DNA from: Aaosphaeria pasadenensis
Taxonomy: Eukaryota; Ascomycota; Dothideomycetes; Pleosporales
Assembly: GCA_022813625.1 (NCBI GenBank)
Contig: JAKLMB010000044.1
Span: 1 to 64,000 of the forward strand
Direction: 5' to 3'
DNA: 64,000 bases
Below, piece after piece: positions 50,501-60,040 of the stretch. How positions within the stretch are numbered: the stretch's first letter is position 1; every line of letters begins with the position of its first letter. A model generated the notes under the pieces. The model was not told the DNA's origin. It did not search any database and saw nothing but the letters and a program-made list of their open reading frames with translations. The position numbers and the translations under genes were made by a program.

Positions 50501-53500
50501 GGCTACTCGATGGTCGTCGATGCCGTTGCTATTGAAGAGCACACAAAGAGTAAGACTATTGTAGGTTTCATTACTAACCCAGATTTCGTCAAGTTCAAGA
50601 ACAGCAACGAGCAGACAACCTTCGAGATTGAGGATGAGCTCAGGCGCGTATTGAAGGATCTTCAAGGCTCCCTCGCTAAAGTCCTACCGTTCTATATGAT
50701 CCCTTCTCTCTTTGTTCCCGTCTTTAACATTCCTTATACTACCTCCGGAAAGCTTGCTCGACCCATCTTGAGGCAGATCGTCGCTGGTTTCGACAAAGCT
50801 CAAGTATCTCACTACATGCTGCGTTCTGCCTCTGCCGAACAACCTCGTACTTCAATGGAGCAGATCCTTCAGACTCTGTTCAGCGAGATTCTCAGCGTCG
50901 ATGCTAAGACAATCAGCCGTGACGACAATTTCTTCGGTCTTGGTGGTGACTCCGTTGGTGGTATGAAGATGGTTGCTGCTGCTCGCAAGCACAATGTTAT
51001 CATCCGGGTTGCGGACATCTTCAAATTCCCCATCTTGAATGAGCTCGCCGAGATCGTCGAGAAGTCTCAGGACAGCGCTACGGCACCCGACCTCGCACCA
51101 TTTGCGCTTGTTGACACCGCTACTAAAGACCAGACTATTGCTGAGGCAGCCACTCAATGTAGCCTCACGCCTTCGGACATCGAAGACATCTACCCTACCT
51201 CTGCGCTTCAGGAGGGTATGATGGCCTTGGGCTTGAGGAAAGAGGGTGCCTATATCGCACAGAAGGTCTTCCGTCTTCCTCCAACCTTCGATATCGCCAA
51301 GTTCCAGAGTGCTTGGTCTCAGGTGATCGAATCGGAGGCTATTCTACGAACCCGTATCGTCTCCTCTAGTGCCGGAAACCTTCAGGTTGTCAGCAAAGCG
51401 CCCATTGCATGGCAGCAAGTTGATGATTTGGAGTCTTACCTCGCTAAGGACCAAGCCACTGCCTTCCAATATGGACAGTCGCTCATGCGCCTGGCCATTG
51501 TCAACGAGGAATACTTTGTATGGACAGCGCACCATGCTATCTATGATGGATGGTCCGTTGCACTTCTCTTTGAGAAGGTAGCCCATGCCTATGGTGGCGA
51601 AGAGATAACCAGCTCCACCCCGTTCAAGACTTTCATCGGGCGCCTTGCTGAAACTCCCCAATCCGCAAATGTCGACTTCTGGAAGAGCCAATTCACCACA
51701 CAAGGCAGCTTCCCCACCAGCTACCCTGAAGTTGGTCTTGGATACGCCGCTGCATCCAAGAAGACGATTTCCATCCAGGGCACAACTCCAGCTGTCTCTT
51801 CTAACATTCTTCCATCTACGATCAAGCGCGCTGCCTGGGCCCTTACCATCGCTACCTATGCCGATTCTGAGGATGTCGTTTTCGCCCAGACTCTTGCTGG
51901 TCGCAACCTCGCTCTCGACGGCATTGACAACATGATGGGACCGACCATTACTACCGTCCCAGTTCGCGTCTTGGCTCCTAAAGAGGGAATCACTGTCAAG
52001 GATTTCCTCGAGAAGGTCCAGAACGATTCTATTGCCTCGATTGACTACGAGCACTATGGTCTTCAGAACATTCGCGACGCCAGCAATGAGGCTCGCACCA
52101 CTGTGGACAGCATCACTAACCTGTTCGTCATCCAACCTGCCGAAGAGGGTGAAGACACCATGCTGGACTTGGAAACCATCGACCGCCCTGAAGAAAACTT
52201 CGACACTTATCCTCTCGTTGTTCTCTGCAATATTGGTAAAGACAACGACTTCACTATTGAGGCGATGTACGATGAGGATATCATCCCCACTGAGCAAATG
52301 ACCCGCATGCTTCACCAGTACGAGCATTTTGTCAACGAGCTATCTGGTGACGCAGCCAGGCCCATTGAGCAAATGAGCCTTCTCAACAAATACGATTTCA
52401 AGGACGTCACCACTTGGAACGCCGAACTCCCCGAGGGCGTCAACGCTAGAATCCCCGACCTCATTGCCGAAAACGTTGCGAACAGGCCTGACGCTCAAGC
52501 TGTCTGTGCATGGGATGGTAGCCTCACTTACCGCGAACTTGACATCGTTACTTCCAAGATCGCCAACCACCTCGTTACTCTTGGTGTTGGCCCTGAAGTC
52601 AAGGTTGGCCTTTGTTTTGATAAGTCGCTGTGGAACATCGTTTCCATGTTTGCTGTCATGCGTACGGGTGGTGTCTGCGTACAACTGCTGCCAAATTACC
52701 CCATGCCTCGTATGCTCAGCATCTTGGAGGACATTGAGGGAGAGGTTGTTCTCGTTTCTCCTCAGCATGCAAGCTTGTTCGATGGAGTTGTGCCCAACAT
52801 ATTGTCCATCGACCAGTCTTTCGTGGACGCCCTTCCCTCCACTTTCGAATCCTTCGAAGCCCCGGCTTATGGCCCTGAGAGCGCTGCTTTCATCGTGTTT
52901 ACTTCCGGAAGCACGGGCAAACCTAAGGGCGTTATTATTGAGCATCGGGGTTTCTGTACTATGGCCAAATATCAGTTACCAGAGATCCAACTTTTCCCCG
53001 ATTCTCGCGTACTTCAGTTCGCCACACACACTTTCGACATCTGCCTCTTCGAGAGCTTCTCGCCACTCGTCAAGGGCGCTTGTGTATGCGTTCCTTCTGA
53101 GTATGACAGAATGAACAATCTTGTTGGCGCTATCAATGCTTTGAATGTGGACTGGATCATTATGGTTTCCACCGTTGCCGACACTTTCCATCCTGACCAA
53201 GTCCCCGGACTCAAGTCAATCATCCTGGGTGGTGAACCACTTCGCGCTGACATTCACGCTCGCTGGGCTCCTCGTGTCAATCTCTTCAACGACTATGGCC
53301 CCGCTGAATGCTCCATCTTGGCCGTCATGACTCGATCCTACCTCGAAACCCCCTGCTCTATGATCGGACAGGCCAAGGGTGGCCGTGCTTGGGTTGTTGA
53401 CAAGGCCGACCACAACCGTTTGGTTCCTGTTGGTTGTGTTGGAGAGCTTCTTATTGAGGGTCCTCTACTCGCTCGCGGATATCTCAAGAACCCCACTAAG

Positions 53501-56500
53501 ACAAACGAATCCTACATCTACGATCCATCCTGGGCTTCTCAGATCTCGCCCAACCCTACCAGACTCTACAAGACTGGTGACCTTGTCCGCTACGTTAAAG
53601 ACGGCAACATGCTGTGCTTGGGTCGTAAGGACACTCAAATCAAGATCCGCGGTCTTCGTGTCGAACTTGGTGAGATAGAGCATCACGTTAAGACCAGCTC
53701 TTTTGGAACTCAGAAGCAAGCTGTTGAGAAGATTCTCCTCGGTGGAGATGTGGAGAAAGCCGCACTTGCTGCTTTCGTCGTCCCATCTGCCGAAGACATT
53801 GTAGACGATTCTGAAGAAGTGTTGCCATTGTCTACGACTCTCAATGTCAAATTCGCCAAGCTCAAAGAACATATTGCGCAGTCTCTCCAGGCTTATATGG
53901 TTCCATCTTTGTACATTCCTCTACGCAAGATGCCCGAGACACAGACGAACAAGATCGATCGCAATGCTTTGAAGCGCATTGGAGCTGCTTTGACTGCCGA
54001 ACAGATTGAACAATATTCTCTTGGAGGTGAGGAGGACACCGCTTCTAAGCGTGCTCCTTCCACCCCCATGGAGTCTGCTCTTCAGGCCATCTGGGCTGAT
54101 CTCCTTCGTATTGAGCCTGCTACTATCGGCGCCGATGACAGCTTCTTCAGTAAGGGTGGTGACTCCATCAAGGCTATGCGCCTCACATCCCTGGCCCGAA
54201 CTGCTGGGATCAAGTTGATCGTCGCCGACATCTTCAAGAACCCAATTCTTTGTGATATGGCGGAGGTTGCTGTCTTCGACAATGAAGAGGCTGCCGTCAC
54301 AATTTCTCCATTTTCTCTTGCTCCCGCTGAGGAAAACCTTGTCCAAGACGCTGCAGGCAAGTGTGGAATTTCTGAGGAGGAAGTGGTTGACATCTATCCT
54401 TGCACTCCTCTGCAGGAAGGTCTGATGGAACTCGCTACCCAACAGAAAGGAGCATACACTGCTCAAAGAGTTTTCCGCCTCCCTGAAAATATCAACATCC
54501 AACGTTTCAAGAGTGCTTGGAGCCAGCTTGTCGAACTTCATCCTATCCTCCGCACACGCATCATCCTTTCCAAGACTTCTGGTGCTATGCAAGTTGTAGT
54601 CAAGGAGGACGTCAACTGGCGACAAGAGATTGCCCTTGAAGATTACCTTAGTAATGATAAGTCCGAGTTCGTGCAATACGGCAGCCCTCTGGCTCGCTAT
54701 GCTCTGGACTCAGAGCACCGCCATTTTGTTTGGACCGTCCATCACGCTCTCTACGATGGACACAGTGCGATTGTCCTCATGGAACAGCTCGAGGCTATTT
54801 ACAACGGTGCCCAGATAGAGGCAGCGCCTGCCTATAACCGATTCATCAAGCATATCACCGAGGTCGATGCCGAGGAAACCAAGGCATTTTGGAAGAATCA
54901 GCTTGGTCAGGGCAACGCCAACAGCTTCCCATCCCTCCCAAGCGCCACCTACCAGCCATCTCCTGACTCCGAGGTCACGCGCACTATTGAAGTCGCTCGC
55001 AAGACTGATCGGGGTGTTATTCTCTCGACCATTCTCCGTGCTGCCTGGGCGATTGTAACCAGCCGATACATGGGTTCTGAGGATATTGCTTTCGCCGCTA
55101 CCAATTCCGGCCGCAATGCACCTGTTCAAGACATTGAAAGCATCGTTGGTCCTACCATCACAACGGTTCCAATCCAACTCCAGGCCAACGCCAACGTCTC
55201 AATTGCAGAGTTCCTCGCTACTGTACAGCAACAATCCACCGAAATGATACCCTTTGAACATGCAGGTGTTCAGAACATTTACGCCATGGCTGGTGAGAAG
55301 CAGAACCTCAAGAACCTGTTTGTCATCCAGCAGCCACTTGGCGAAGTTCAGCAAGAGTCTATGCTCGAGGAAGTACTTGACAAGAACCTCCTTCGTGGGT
55401 TCCACATCTACGCCGCTGTTGTTGAGTGCATGGTCATGAGCGAGAGCAAGGTCGACATCGAGCTTCAGTTCGACCATAAAGCTCTACCTGAAGCTTCTGC
55501 GCGCATCGTCTTGGACCAATTCGAGCACGTCGTTCATCAGCTTGTTAGTGCATCAGCATCAACGCCCCTCAAGGACATCAGCCTTGTCACGCCTGCCCAC
55601 TATCAGCAGATGATCGAATGGAATGACCTCGTACCCATGAAGCGCGTTGACGACTGTGTCCACAATATCTTCCGTGAGCAAGTGGAGATTCGCCCCGACG
55701 CTGTCGCTGTTACTTCCTGGGACGGCGAGGCTACCTACAAGCAGCTCGACGAGCTTACCGACAAGGTCGCTGCATTCCTTGTTGAGAAGGGTGTCAAGCC
55801 CGAATACCTTACCCCTCTCTGCTTCGACAAATCTATGTACACGATTGTTGCTATGATGGCTACTCTCAAGGCTGGCGGTGCTTGTGTTCACCTTGGAAAG
55901 AACTCACCAATTGATCGCATGAGTGAGATCATCAGTCAGACTGGCGCAAGCTTCGTCCTCACTGACAGCATTCACGCCCACAAATTCGATGGGGTTTCCG
56001 AGGCTATCATTATCGACCGGACCTTCATTGACTCTCTAACTTCAAGCACTCCTCTTCCTACGGTTTCTCCAAACAATCCCGCATTTGTGTTATTCACTTC
56101 AGGCAGCACAGGTAAACCGAAGGGAGTGGTTGTCGAGCACGGTTCTCTGTGCACCAGTTCCTTTGCCCACGGAACCAACCGCAAAGTCGGTCCTTGGACC
56201 CGCCTTTTGCAGTTCGCTGCTTACACTTTCGATGTTTCCGTCGCCGACATCTTCACTACTCTCCAGCGTGGCGGTTGCATCTGCGTACCCTCTGAAGATG
56301 AGCGCATCAATGACTTGCCGGGTGCAATCAACAGAATGAACTGCAACTACGGTTTCCTTACTCCTACTGTTGCAGGAATGCTCGACCCTCAGTCCGTGCC
56401 TAACTTTAAGAGGCTGATCCTTGGTGGTGAACTTCTCACTCAAGACAACGTCCAACGATGGGCTCCTGTGGCTGATCTCATCATCTCATACGGAATGACG

Positions 56501-59500
56501 GAATGCAGTATCCACTGTATGGATGCTGTTCCTCTCACTGTTGAAAGTGATCCGGCTGACCTTGGTCGACCATCTGGCTGCCACATGTGGATCGTCGACG
56601 CAGACGACCATAATAAGCTTGCACCTATTGGCGCCATAGGTGAACTTGTCATCGAGGGCAGGATGGTGTCTCGTGGATACCTCAATGACAAGGCCAAGAC
56701 TGACGCAGCCTTCGTCTATGACCCAACCTGGTCTCAGGGCACCGGCCAGACCCGACGCATGTACAAAACAGGCGATCTCTGCAAGTACAGTGCTGAAGGA
56801 ACTATCTGCTACGTCAGCAGGAAGGACTTCCAAGTCAAGCACCACGGCCAACGTATCGAGCTTAGCGAAATCGAGCATCACATTGTCGCTGATTCTCGTG
56901 TCAAGCAGGCCGTTGTTCTTCTGCCTAAGGCTGGTTATCTCCAGAAGAGGCTTGTTGCTATTCTCTCGCTAGAGTCTCTGGCGATGGACCTCTCCCCCGA
57001 GACCCAGCTTGCCTTGATTTCAGGTCTCGACAAGGGACTTGCTGATGTCCAGATTTCGGCAGTCCGTAACCACCTCGCCACCAAGGTGCCTGACTACATG
57101 GTGCCAGCGGTGTGGATCGTCACTCGCGCTATGCCTTTGACACCAAACAATAAAATGGATAGAGTTACCACGACAAAGTGGTTGGTAGAGATGGATGATA
57201 AGACCTACGAGACGATCGTAGGTGGGGAGGAGGAAGAAGGAGGTGCACCAGCTACTGAACAACAGCAACGTCTTCACGACATCCTTGCCGGTGTCCTCGG
57301 CTTGCCGACTATCAACATGAACCGATCCTTCCTCGACTTGGGAGGAGACTCAATCACTGCCATGCAGCTCCGTGCCAAGGGGCAAACTGCTGGCATTTCG
57401 CTCACCGTTCGCGACATTCTTACTTGCGAGAGCATTTCTCACCTTGCCGTCGAGGCTAAATTCCAGGGCGAGGATGGCGATGACGAAGTCATCGGTCAGA
57501 ATTTCGCACTTACAGCATGGCAACAGGCACTGATCGAACAAGGCGCCGACAATCAAAACGTCCTTGTCCGTCTGAAATCTTCGACTACTGTTCCCAAGCT
57601 CTTCCGAGCTATTGAGGCGCTTATTCAACAGCACTCCATGCTTCGAGCCCGCTTTACCCGCGACACTCAGGGTCAATGGAGCCAGATCATCACCAAAGAG
57701 CTTGCCTCATCCTATCGATTTGAAGCTCAAGCACTCTCTACCAGCGCCGACATCAGGCCATTCCTGTCCGCTAATGTTTCGGAACTCAATATTGAAAATG
57801 GACCATTGTTCTCTGTCCGACTTCTCAGTCTTACAGAAGAATCCAACGCTCAGGTGCTGGTGATTGATGCCCACCCATTGATTGCTGATACTACTTCTAT
57901 GAGAATCATCGTTCAAGACTTGCGTGAGTTGCTCAAGGGCAATTTCATTTCCACCAAGCCTTCGTCCTTCCAGACAATGCTTTCTCGCAACAGCGCAGCC
58001 ATCAACATTGAGGCGCCTCACCCCGATCTCACTGCTTGGGGTGTCGACAATGAGAAGATCTTGGCCTCTCATCCTGTTGAGAGGGTCATCACTCTGCCAT
58101 CCGGTATTACCTCTACTCTCATGAGCGCTGCCAACACTGCCCTTTCCACTCAACCTGGCGATATTCTTGTCGCTGTGCTCTCCAAGGTGTGGGCTACCGT
58201 CTTCGGACGTCCGGCCTCTATCGCCGTCAAAGAGGACTCGCGTTCCGCTCGTACTCTCGGCCAATTCAATCGTATTCGACGACTTTCCGACACCCACACA
58301 CTGGATTTCATTCAACTAATTAGCGAAGTCAAGGATGAACGTGCCTACGAGGACCTCAGTTTGTCTCTGACGCAGTGCCTTCCCACGTACGTTGAGATGC
58401 TCGTTGAAGCGATCGACTACACTACCTTCGGTGATGAGGAAGCTCTCCAGCGTCCTCAGCTTGCTGCCCTCCAAGCTGTCCTCACTGTCTCTGCCATTGT
58501 TACCAATGGCGAGATCTCTATCAAGTTCACTCACAGCGCCAACCTTGGACAGCAAGAAACTCTTAAGACTTTCATCGATATTGTTGAACAGTCAATCCCT
58601 AATTTGACCTCCACACTTGCGAGCGCACCTCGCAAAGCTACCCTTTCCGACTTTCCTCTTCTCAGGTTGGACTATTCTCAACTCTCCAGTCTCGAGAAGG
58701 TGCTCTACGACATCAACGTTCCGGTCTCAAATGTTTCCACCATCATTCCTTGCACACCTCTTCAACAACGGATGCTCAACAGCCAGAGGACTAATCTTGG
58801 ATCCTATGAGTCCGACACTGCTCATAGAATCACTGGTGTTGAGATTGACATTCCTCGTCTTCAGTCTGCTTGGAAGCAGGTCACTGCTCGTCATGAAGCT
58901 CTCCGTACAATCTTCATTCCCAGCGCATCCCGCAACTTCTTCTCCGACCAAGTGATACTCAAGAACTACGATCCTATTGTCGACGTCATTCAGTGTGATG
59001 CCGAAAGCATCAACCGCATCATTGAAAACCACCACACTGTCTCTCACTCTTCTTTCCGCCCTCATGTCGGCTTCACTCTCTTCCAGACCCGCAATGACCT
59101 GTTCTGCAAGCTCGAGATCAATCACGCTCTGCAGGATGGTATGTCCACCCGCCTCATCTACCAAGACCTTGTTCTCGCATACCAGGGTCTTCTTCCTGAA
59201 GGAGAAGCACCCGGCTTCCAAGAATATGTCCACTGGCTTGCCGAACAAGATCTTTCGTCTGATGACGATTTCTGGTCCAGCTATCTAAGTGACATTCCTC
59301 CTTGCCACATTCCTCGCAAGACACAGACTCAGACTGCAACCAACGCGGTAGAGAAGGGTTCCAACGTCCTTGTCCCCATCGAAGTCGACGTCAGCGCCGA
59401 TGAAATTGCAACACTCTGTCGCAAGCATAAGATCACTTCTGCGACACTTTTGCAAGCCGCTTGGGTTGCTGTTCTGCGCTCCGTCACCGAGAGCGAGGAG

Positions 59501-60040
59501 GTCCTCTTCGGTTATCTCACCGCCAATCGCGAGCTTGACATTAAGGGTGTTGACGAGCTCGTCGGCCCCATGATCAACATGCTCGCTTGCCGTCTCAACC
59601 TTACCTCCTCCACTACCTCCGCAGATCTCCTCAGCAAAACACACTCTTCCTTCCTCGAGACTCTCGATCACCAGCACGGCTTCGTGTCCTCTGCCAACGC
59701 TATCGAAGCTGAGATCGGGTGCTTGCCATTCAACTCCGTCCTCTCAATCGAGTATGCTTCCGAGGAATCCGCCTACTATCCAACCACCTCCGAAGCCACC
59801 TCCTCCAAGAGTCTAGGCTTTGAGACTCTCTTCGGTAGCCGTGCTCCTGAATTCGACGTTGTTCTGGGTGTATTGCTAGGAGACAAGAATATCGAGCTGC
59901 AGCTCGGCTACTGGGATGGCATCATGGATGTATCACTCATGAAGAAGGTCGCAAAGGCCTACAAGGGTGTTGTTGAGGAGTGGGTTGGTTCTGAGTCGCT
60001 TGACTCTTCAATCCAGAGCCTCAAGGCTTTGGAAGCTTAG
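44513..60040 (+). CDS. Four-module NRPS, A-T-E-C-A-T-C-A-T-C-A-T-E*-C
   Basis: A single 15,528-bp exon encodes 5175 residues. The ATG at 44513 is used; the frame is open to a GTG at 44456 but lacks an earlier ATG. A domains show FTSGSTGKPKG-type loops near residues 173, 1722, 2796 and 3861, each with a YK(T/S)GD motif. Carrier serines lie in GGDS near 599, 2143, 3214 and 4276. A full epimerase follows module 1 (HHVMIDLVSW near 784). C domains have active motifs near 1259 (NHAIIDG), 2340 (HHAIYDG), 3410 (HHALYDG) and, terminally, 4871 (NHALQDG). After module 4 a second epimerase-like domain near 4453 reads AHPLIADTTSM: the second His is Pro and the Trp is Met, so it should be inactive. There is no starter C and no thioesterase; fungal NRPSs of this kind usually release by a terminal C domain that cyclises. 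Predicted product: cyclic tetrapeptide with the first residue epimerised. Architecture and size match the HC-toxin/apicidin synthetase type; substrates are unknown. Confidence 0.97.
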   Translation: MGSVAQSTDAVWLWNENVPTFIEDTVANLVQKQVEIRPDALAVDAHDGTWTYAQLEEASNRVAHYLAGKGVGPEDVVPLCFEKSRWAIVGILAVLKAGAAFVFLDPSHPVDRRQYITSEVEAKVIICSPAQACLYGTDFPPTFALCQENLASLPAQSAAPTSGAVPTNLLYIIFTSGSTGKPKGCLIENRAFLSGSLRHAERADIDHTTRILQLASYTFDVSMLEILTALVHGACICTPDMALMANGPAYIVNEYKITWTFMTPSLVKLMAPDMVPTLKTLALGGEPLAKVDIETWADHVRLINGYGPSEASVAATANTEVTRDTDPANIGYPVGGICWIVDAEDHDVLLPPGEVGELVIEGPILARGYMKNKEKTDEVFIERPAWGPTTKTGENRRFYKTGDLAKFLPDGSIYFIGRKDTQVKLRGLRIELGEIEHNIGTHTQVRHQVVILPKKGLFANRLVALVSLKDYLIETTEAVEATAYVHEEMHSETVQQHLQSIRDGLASKVPEYMVPETWIVLERFPLLLSGKLNRSLVSSWIAEADNSLYRQVVGIDFEEVGDEENADSTEEELRSIISAVLNLPLANVSLQKSFLSLGGDSITAMQVMARCRGAGLAVSVKDILRSKTITELASRVTSAGEASYSTEEKFDVPFELSPVQRMYFDIIPDEIDDSRQTRFNQSFFLKVERPVAGSNVANALELVVTQHSMLRVRFEQNNGKWMQVIPSQIKDTFSFSVRNIDSAQDAYPIMAEMQCSLDTQHGPIFAVVLFNTASEGQFLFLVAHHVMIDLVSWRVILRDLEEILTTGLLTAAKPIPFQNWLALQAEHATKTDVSSVLPYSIPSPDFDYWEMSTKPNRMCDTEETIIKLDLAQTKELLEGACHSTFNTEPIDLLLASLVYSFNQTFSDRAVPALFREGHGREPWDDDLDISGTVGWFTTMYPLYVEMQKDFDMLEVVKRAKDVRHSVPANGRPYFASRYLNEAGIAKFGDHGHVELSFDYLGLYQQMERSDALLTQVPGYQAIFEDVGKETSRFALVEITAEVLQGQMQLLFVHNKHMKNQDLIQSWISSTQQCLSRAIEQLQTSQKQLTLADFPLLKLSYEDLNTLVQTKLPEIGISDVTRIESIYPSSPMQHGLLISQVRAESQGAYEYNHTLKVETRNSSDILDLKNLASAWAQVVQRHTSLRTVFIESVSHAGLYDQVVLNSIDPNVHVRECQESEVDEIFNSGDKLAFRAGGALHRFTICHVSATRAYCKLEINHAIIDGSSIANIMGDFISAYDGRISDRNGFIFEDYIKHVLERPVSMATDFWKVYLADVSPSFFPLMAHWEDAIDPARKLETVTIDVGLTPTDLTNFCNEANVTLVNIFQFAWGLVLKQYIGTEDVCFGYLSSGRDAPINGIEEGVGAFITMLVSRMLLDDTVTMSSALQKVADDLTRTLPNQHCGLAEIHHALKLGSQPLFNTIISFHRETDAEMLTDSSIKVEAIKGYDPTEYALSLDVGVTETKIDVTMQFWTSDFTSAQVRNIGATLAEAVKATIQQSDKAIGAVDLVSPAHLQQLRQITSVYPQYVNECVHHAIEAQAAATPDAEAICSYEGSWTYKELNDQATRLSHYLVSLGVGPEVIVPYVFQKSAWATVSILAILKAGATGVAFDPSHPIERIEGLIEQTGSTVILASTRNVSLFDNTPNLKKVMEVSADSIAALPEVSGPANTTVKPENACFVVFTSGTTGKPKGIILEHRNMRTCSTSMGEVLGFGPNTRALQFAAYNFDVSLQDILTTLQMGGTICVISDEERMNDLAGGINRTRATWADLTATVSGMLKPSDVPSMQRLNNGGEPLNRDVVETWADHVEFYNLYGPAETTVNQTASVRLSKTSPASNIGPAYGTHVWITNDQDHNRLVPMGCAGEILIEGPLLARGYLKEPEKTAAAFIENPAWVSQFPDATAIQPRRFYKSGDIGCLNTDGSITIIGRRDAQVKINGQRVELDEIMYQAQLLLPEGYSMVVDAVAIEEHTKSKTIVGFITNPDFVKFKNSNEQTTFEIEDELRRVLKDLQGSLAKVLPFYMIPSLFVPVFNIPYTTSGKLARPILRQIVAGFDKAQVSHYMLRSASAEQPRTSMEQILQTLFSEILSVDAKTISRDDNFFGLGGDSVGGMKMVAAARKHNVIIRVADIFKFPILNELAEIVEKSQDSATAPDLAPFALVDTATKDQTIAEAATQCSLTPSDIEDIYPTSALQEGMMALGLRKEGAYIAQKVFRLPPTFDIAKFQSAWSQVIESEAILRTRIVSSSAGNLQVVSKAPIAWQQVDDLESYLAKDQATAFQYGQSLMRLAIVNEEYFVWTAHHAIYDGWSVALLFEKVAHAYGGEEITSSTPFKTFIGRLAETPQSANVDFWKSQFTTQGSFPTSYPEVGLGYAAASKKTISIQGTTPAVSSNILPSTIKRAAWALTIATYADSEDVVFAQTLAGRNLALDGIDNMMGPTITTVPVRVLAPKEGITVKDFLEKVQNDSIASIDYEHYGLQNIRDASNEARTTVDSITNLFVIQPAEEGEDTMLDLETIDRPEENFDTYPLVVLCNIGKDNDFTIEAMYDEDIIPTEQMTRMLHQYEHFVNELSGDAARPIEQMSLLNKYDFKDVTTWNAELPEGVNARIPDLIAENVANRPDAQAVCAWDGSLTYRELDIVTSKIANHLVTLGVGPEVKVGLCFDKSLWNIVSMFAVMRTGGVCVQLLPNYPMPRMLSILEDIEGEVVLVSPQHASLFDGVVPNILSIDQSFVDALPSTFESFEAPAYGPESAAFIVFTSGSTGKPKGVIIEHRGFCTMAKYQLPEIQLFPDSRVLQFATHTFDICLFESFSPLVKGACVCVPSEYDRMNNLVGAINALNVDWIIMVSTVADTFHPDQVPGLKSIILGGEPLRADIHARWAPRVNLFNDYGPAECSILAVMTRSYLETPCSMIGQAKGGRAWVVDKADHNRLVPVGCVGELLIEGPLLARGYLKNPTKTNESYIYDPSWASQISPNPTRLYKTGDLVRYVKDGNMLCLGRKDTQIKIRGLRVELGEIEHHVKTSSFGTQKQAVEKILLGGDVEKAALAAFVVPSAEDIVDDSEEVLPLSTTLNVKFAKLKEHIAQSLQAYMVPSLYIPLRKMPETQTNKIDRNALKRIGAALTAEQIEQYSLGGEEDTASKRAPSTPMESALQAIWADLLRIEPATIGADDSFFSKGGDSIKAMRLTSLARTAGIKLIVADIFKNPILCDMAEVAVFDNEEAAVTISPFSLAPAEENLVQDAAGKCGISEEEVVDIYPCTPLQEGLMELATQQKGAYTAQRVFRLPENINIQRFKSAWSQLVELHPILRTRIILSKTSGAMQVVVKEDVNWRQEIALEDYLSNDKSEFVQYGSPLARYALDSEHRHFVWTVHHALYDGHSAIVLMEQLEAIYNGAQIEAAPAYNRFIKHITEVDAEETKAFWKNQLGQGNANSFPSLPSATYQPSPDSEVTRTIEVARKTDRGVILSTILRAAWAIVTSRYMGSEDIAFAATNSGRNAPVQDIESIVGPTITTVPIQLQANANVSIAEFLATVQQQSTEMIPFEHAGVQNIYAMAGEKQNLKNLFVIQQPLGEVQQESMLEEVLDKNLLRGFHIYAAVVECMVMSESKVDIELQFDHKALPEASARIVLDQFEHVVHQLVSASASTPLKDISLVTPAHYQQMIEWNDLVPMKRVDDCVHNIFREQVEIRPDAVAVTSWDGEATYKQLDELTDKVAAFLVEKGVKPEYLTPLCFDKSMYTIVAMMATLKAGGACVHLGKNSPIDRMSEIISQTGASFVLTDSIHAHKFDGVSEAIIIDRTFIDSLTSSTPLPTVSPNNPAFVLFTSGSTGKPKGVVVEHGSLCTSSFAHGTNRKVGPWTRLLQFAAYTFDVSVADIFTTLQRGGCICVPSEDERINDLPGAINRMNCNYGFLTPTVAGMLDPQSVPNFKRLILGGELLTQDNVQRWAPVADLIISYGMTECSIHCMDAVPLTVESDPADLGRPSGCHMWIVDADDHNKLAPIGAIGELVIEGRMVSRGYLNDKAKTDAAFVYDPTWSQGTGQTRRMYKTGDLCKYSAEGTICYVSRKDFQVKHHGQRIELSEIEHHIVADSRVKQAVVLLPKAGYLQKRLVAILSLESLAMDLSPETQLALISGLDKGLADVQISAVRNHLATKVPDYMVPAVWIVTRAMPLTPNNKMDRVTTTKWLVEMDDKTYETIVGGEEEEGGAPATEQQQRLHDILAGVLGLPTINMNRSFLDLGGDSITAMQLRAKGQTAGISLTVRDILTCESISHLAVEAKFQGEDGDDEVIGQNFALTAWQQALIEQGADNQNVLVRLKSSTTVPKLFRAIEALIQQHSMLRARFTRDTQGQWSQIITKELASSYRFEAQALSTSADIRPFLSANVSELNIENGPLFSVRLLSLTEESNAQVLVIDAHPLIADTTSMRIIVQDLRELLKGNFISTKPSSFQTMLSRNSAAINIEAPHPDLTAWGVDNEKILASHPVERVITLPSGITSTLMSAANTALSTQPGDILVAVLSKVWATVFGRPASIAVKEDSRSARTLGQFNRIRRLSDTHTLDFIQLISEVKDERAYEDLSLSLTQCLPTYVEMLVEAIDYTTFGDEEALQRPQLAALQAVLTVSAIVTNGEISIKFTHSANLGQQETLKTFIDIVEQSIPNLTSTLASAPRKATLSDFPLLRLDYSQLSSLEKVLYDINVPVSNVSTIIPCTPLQQRMLNSQRTNLGSYESDTAHRITGVEIDIPRLQSAWKQVTARHEALRTIFIPSASRNFFSDQVILKNYDPIVDVIQCDAESINRIIENHHTVSHSSFRPHVGFTLFQTRNDLFCKLEINHALQDGMSTRLIYQDLVLAYQGLLPEGEAPGFQEYVHWLAEQDLSSDDDFWSSYLSDIPPCHIPRKTQTQTATNAVEKGSNVLVPIEVDVSADEIATLCRKHKITSATLLQAAWVAVLRSVTESEEVLFGYLTANRELDIKGVDELVGPMINMLACRLNLTSSTTSADLLSKTHSSFLETLDHQHGFVSSANAIEAEIGCLPFNSVLSIEYASEESAYYPTTSEATSSKSLGFETLFGSRAPEFDVVLGVLLGDKNIELQLGYWDGIMDVSLMKKVAKAYKGVVEEWVGSESLDSSIQSLKALEA

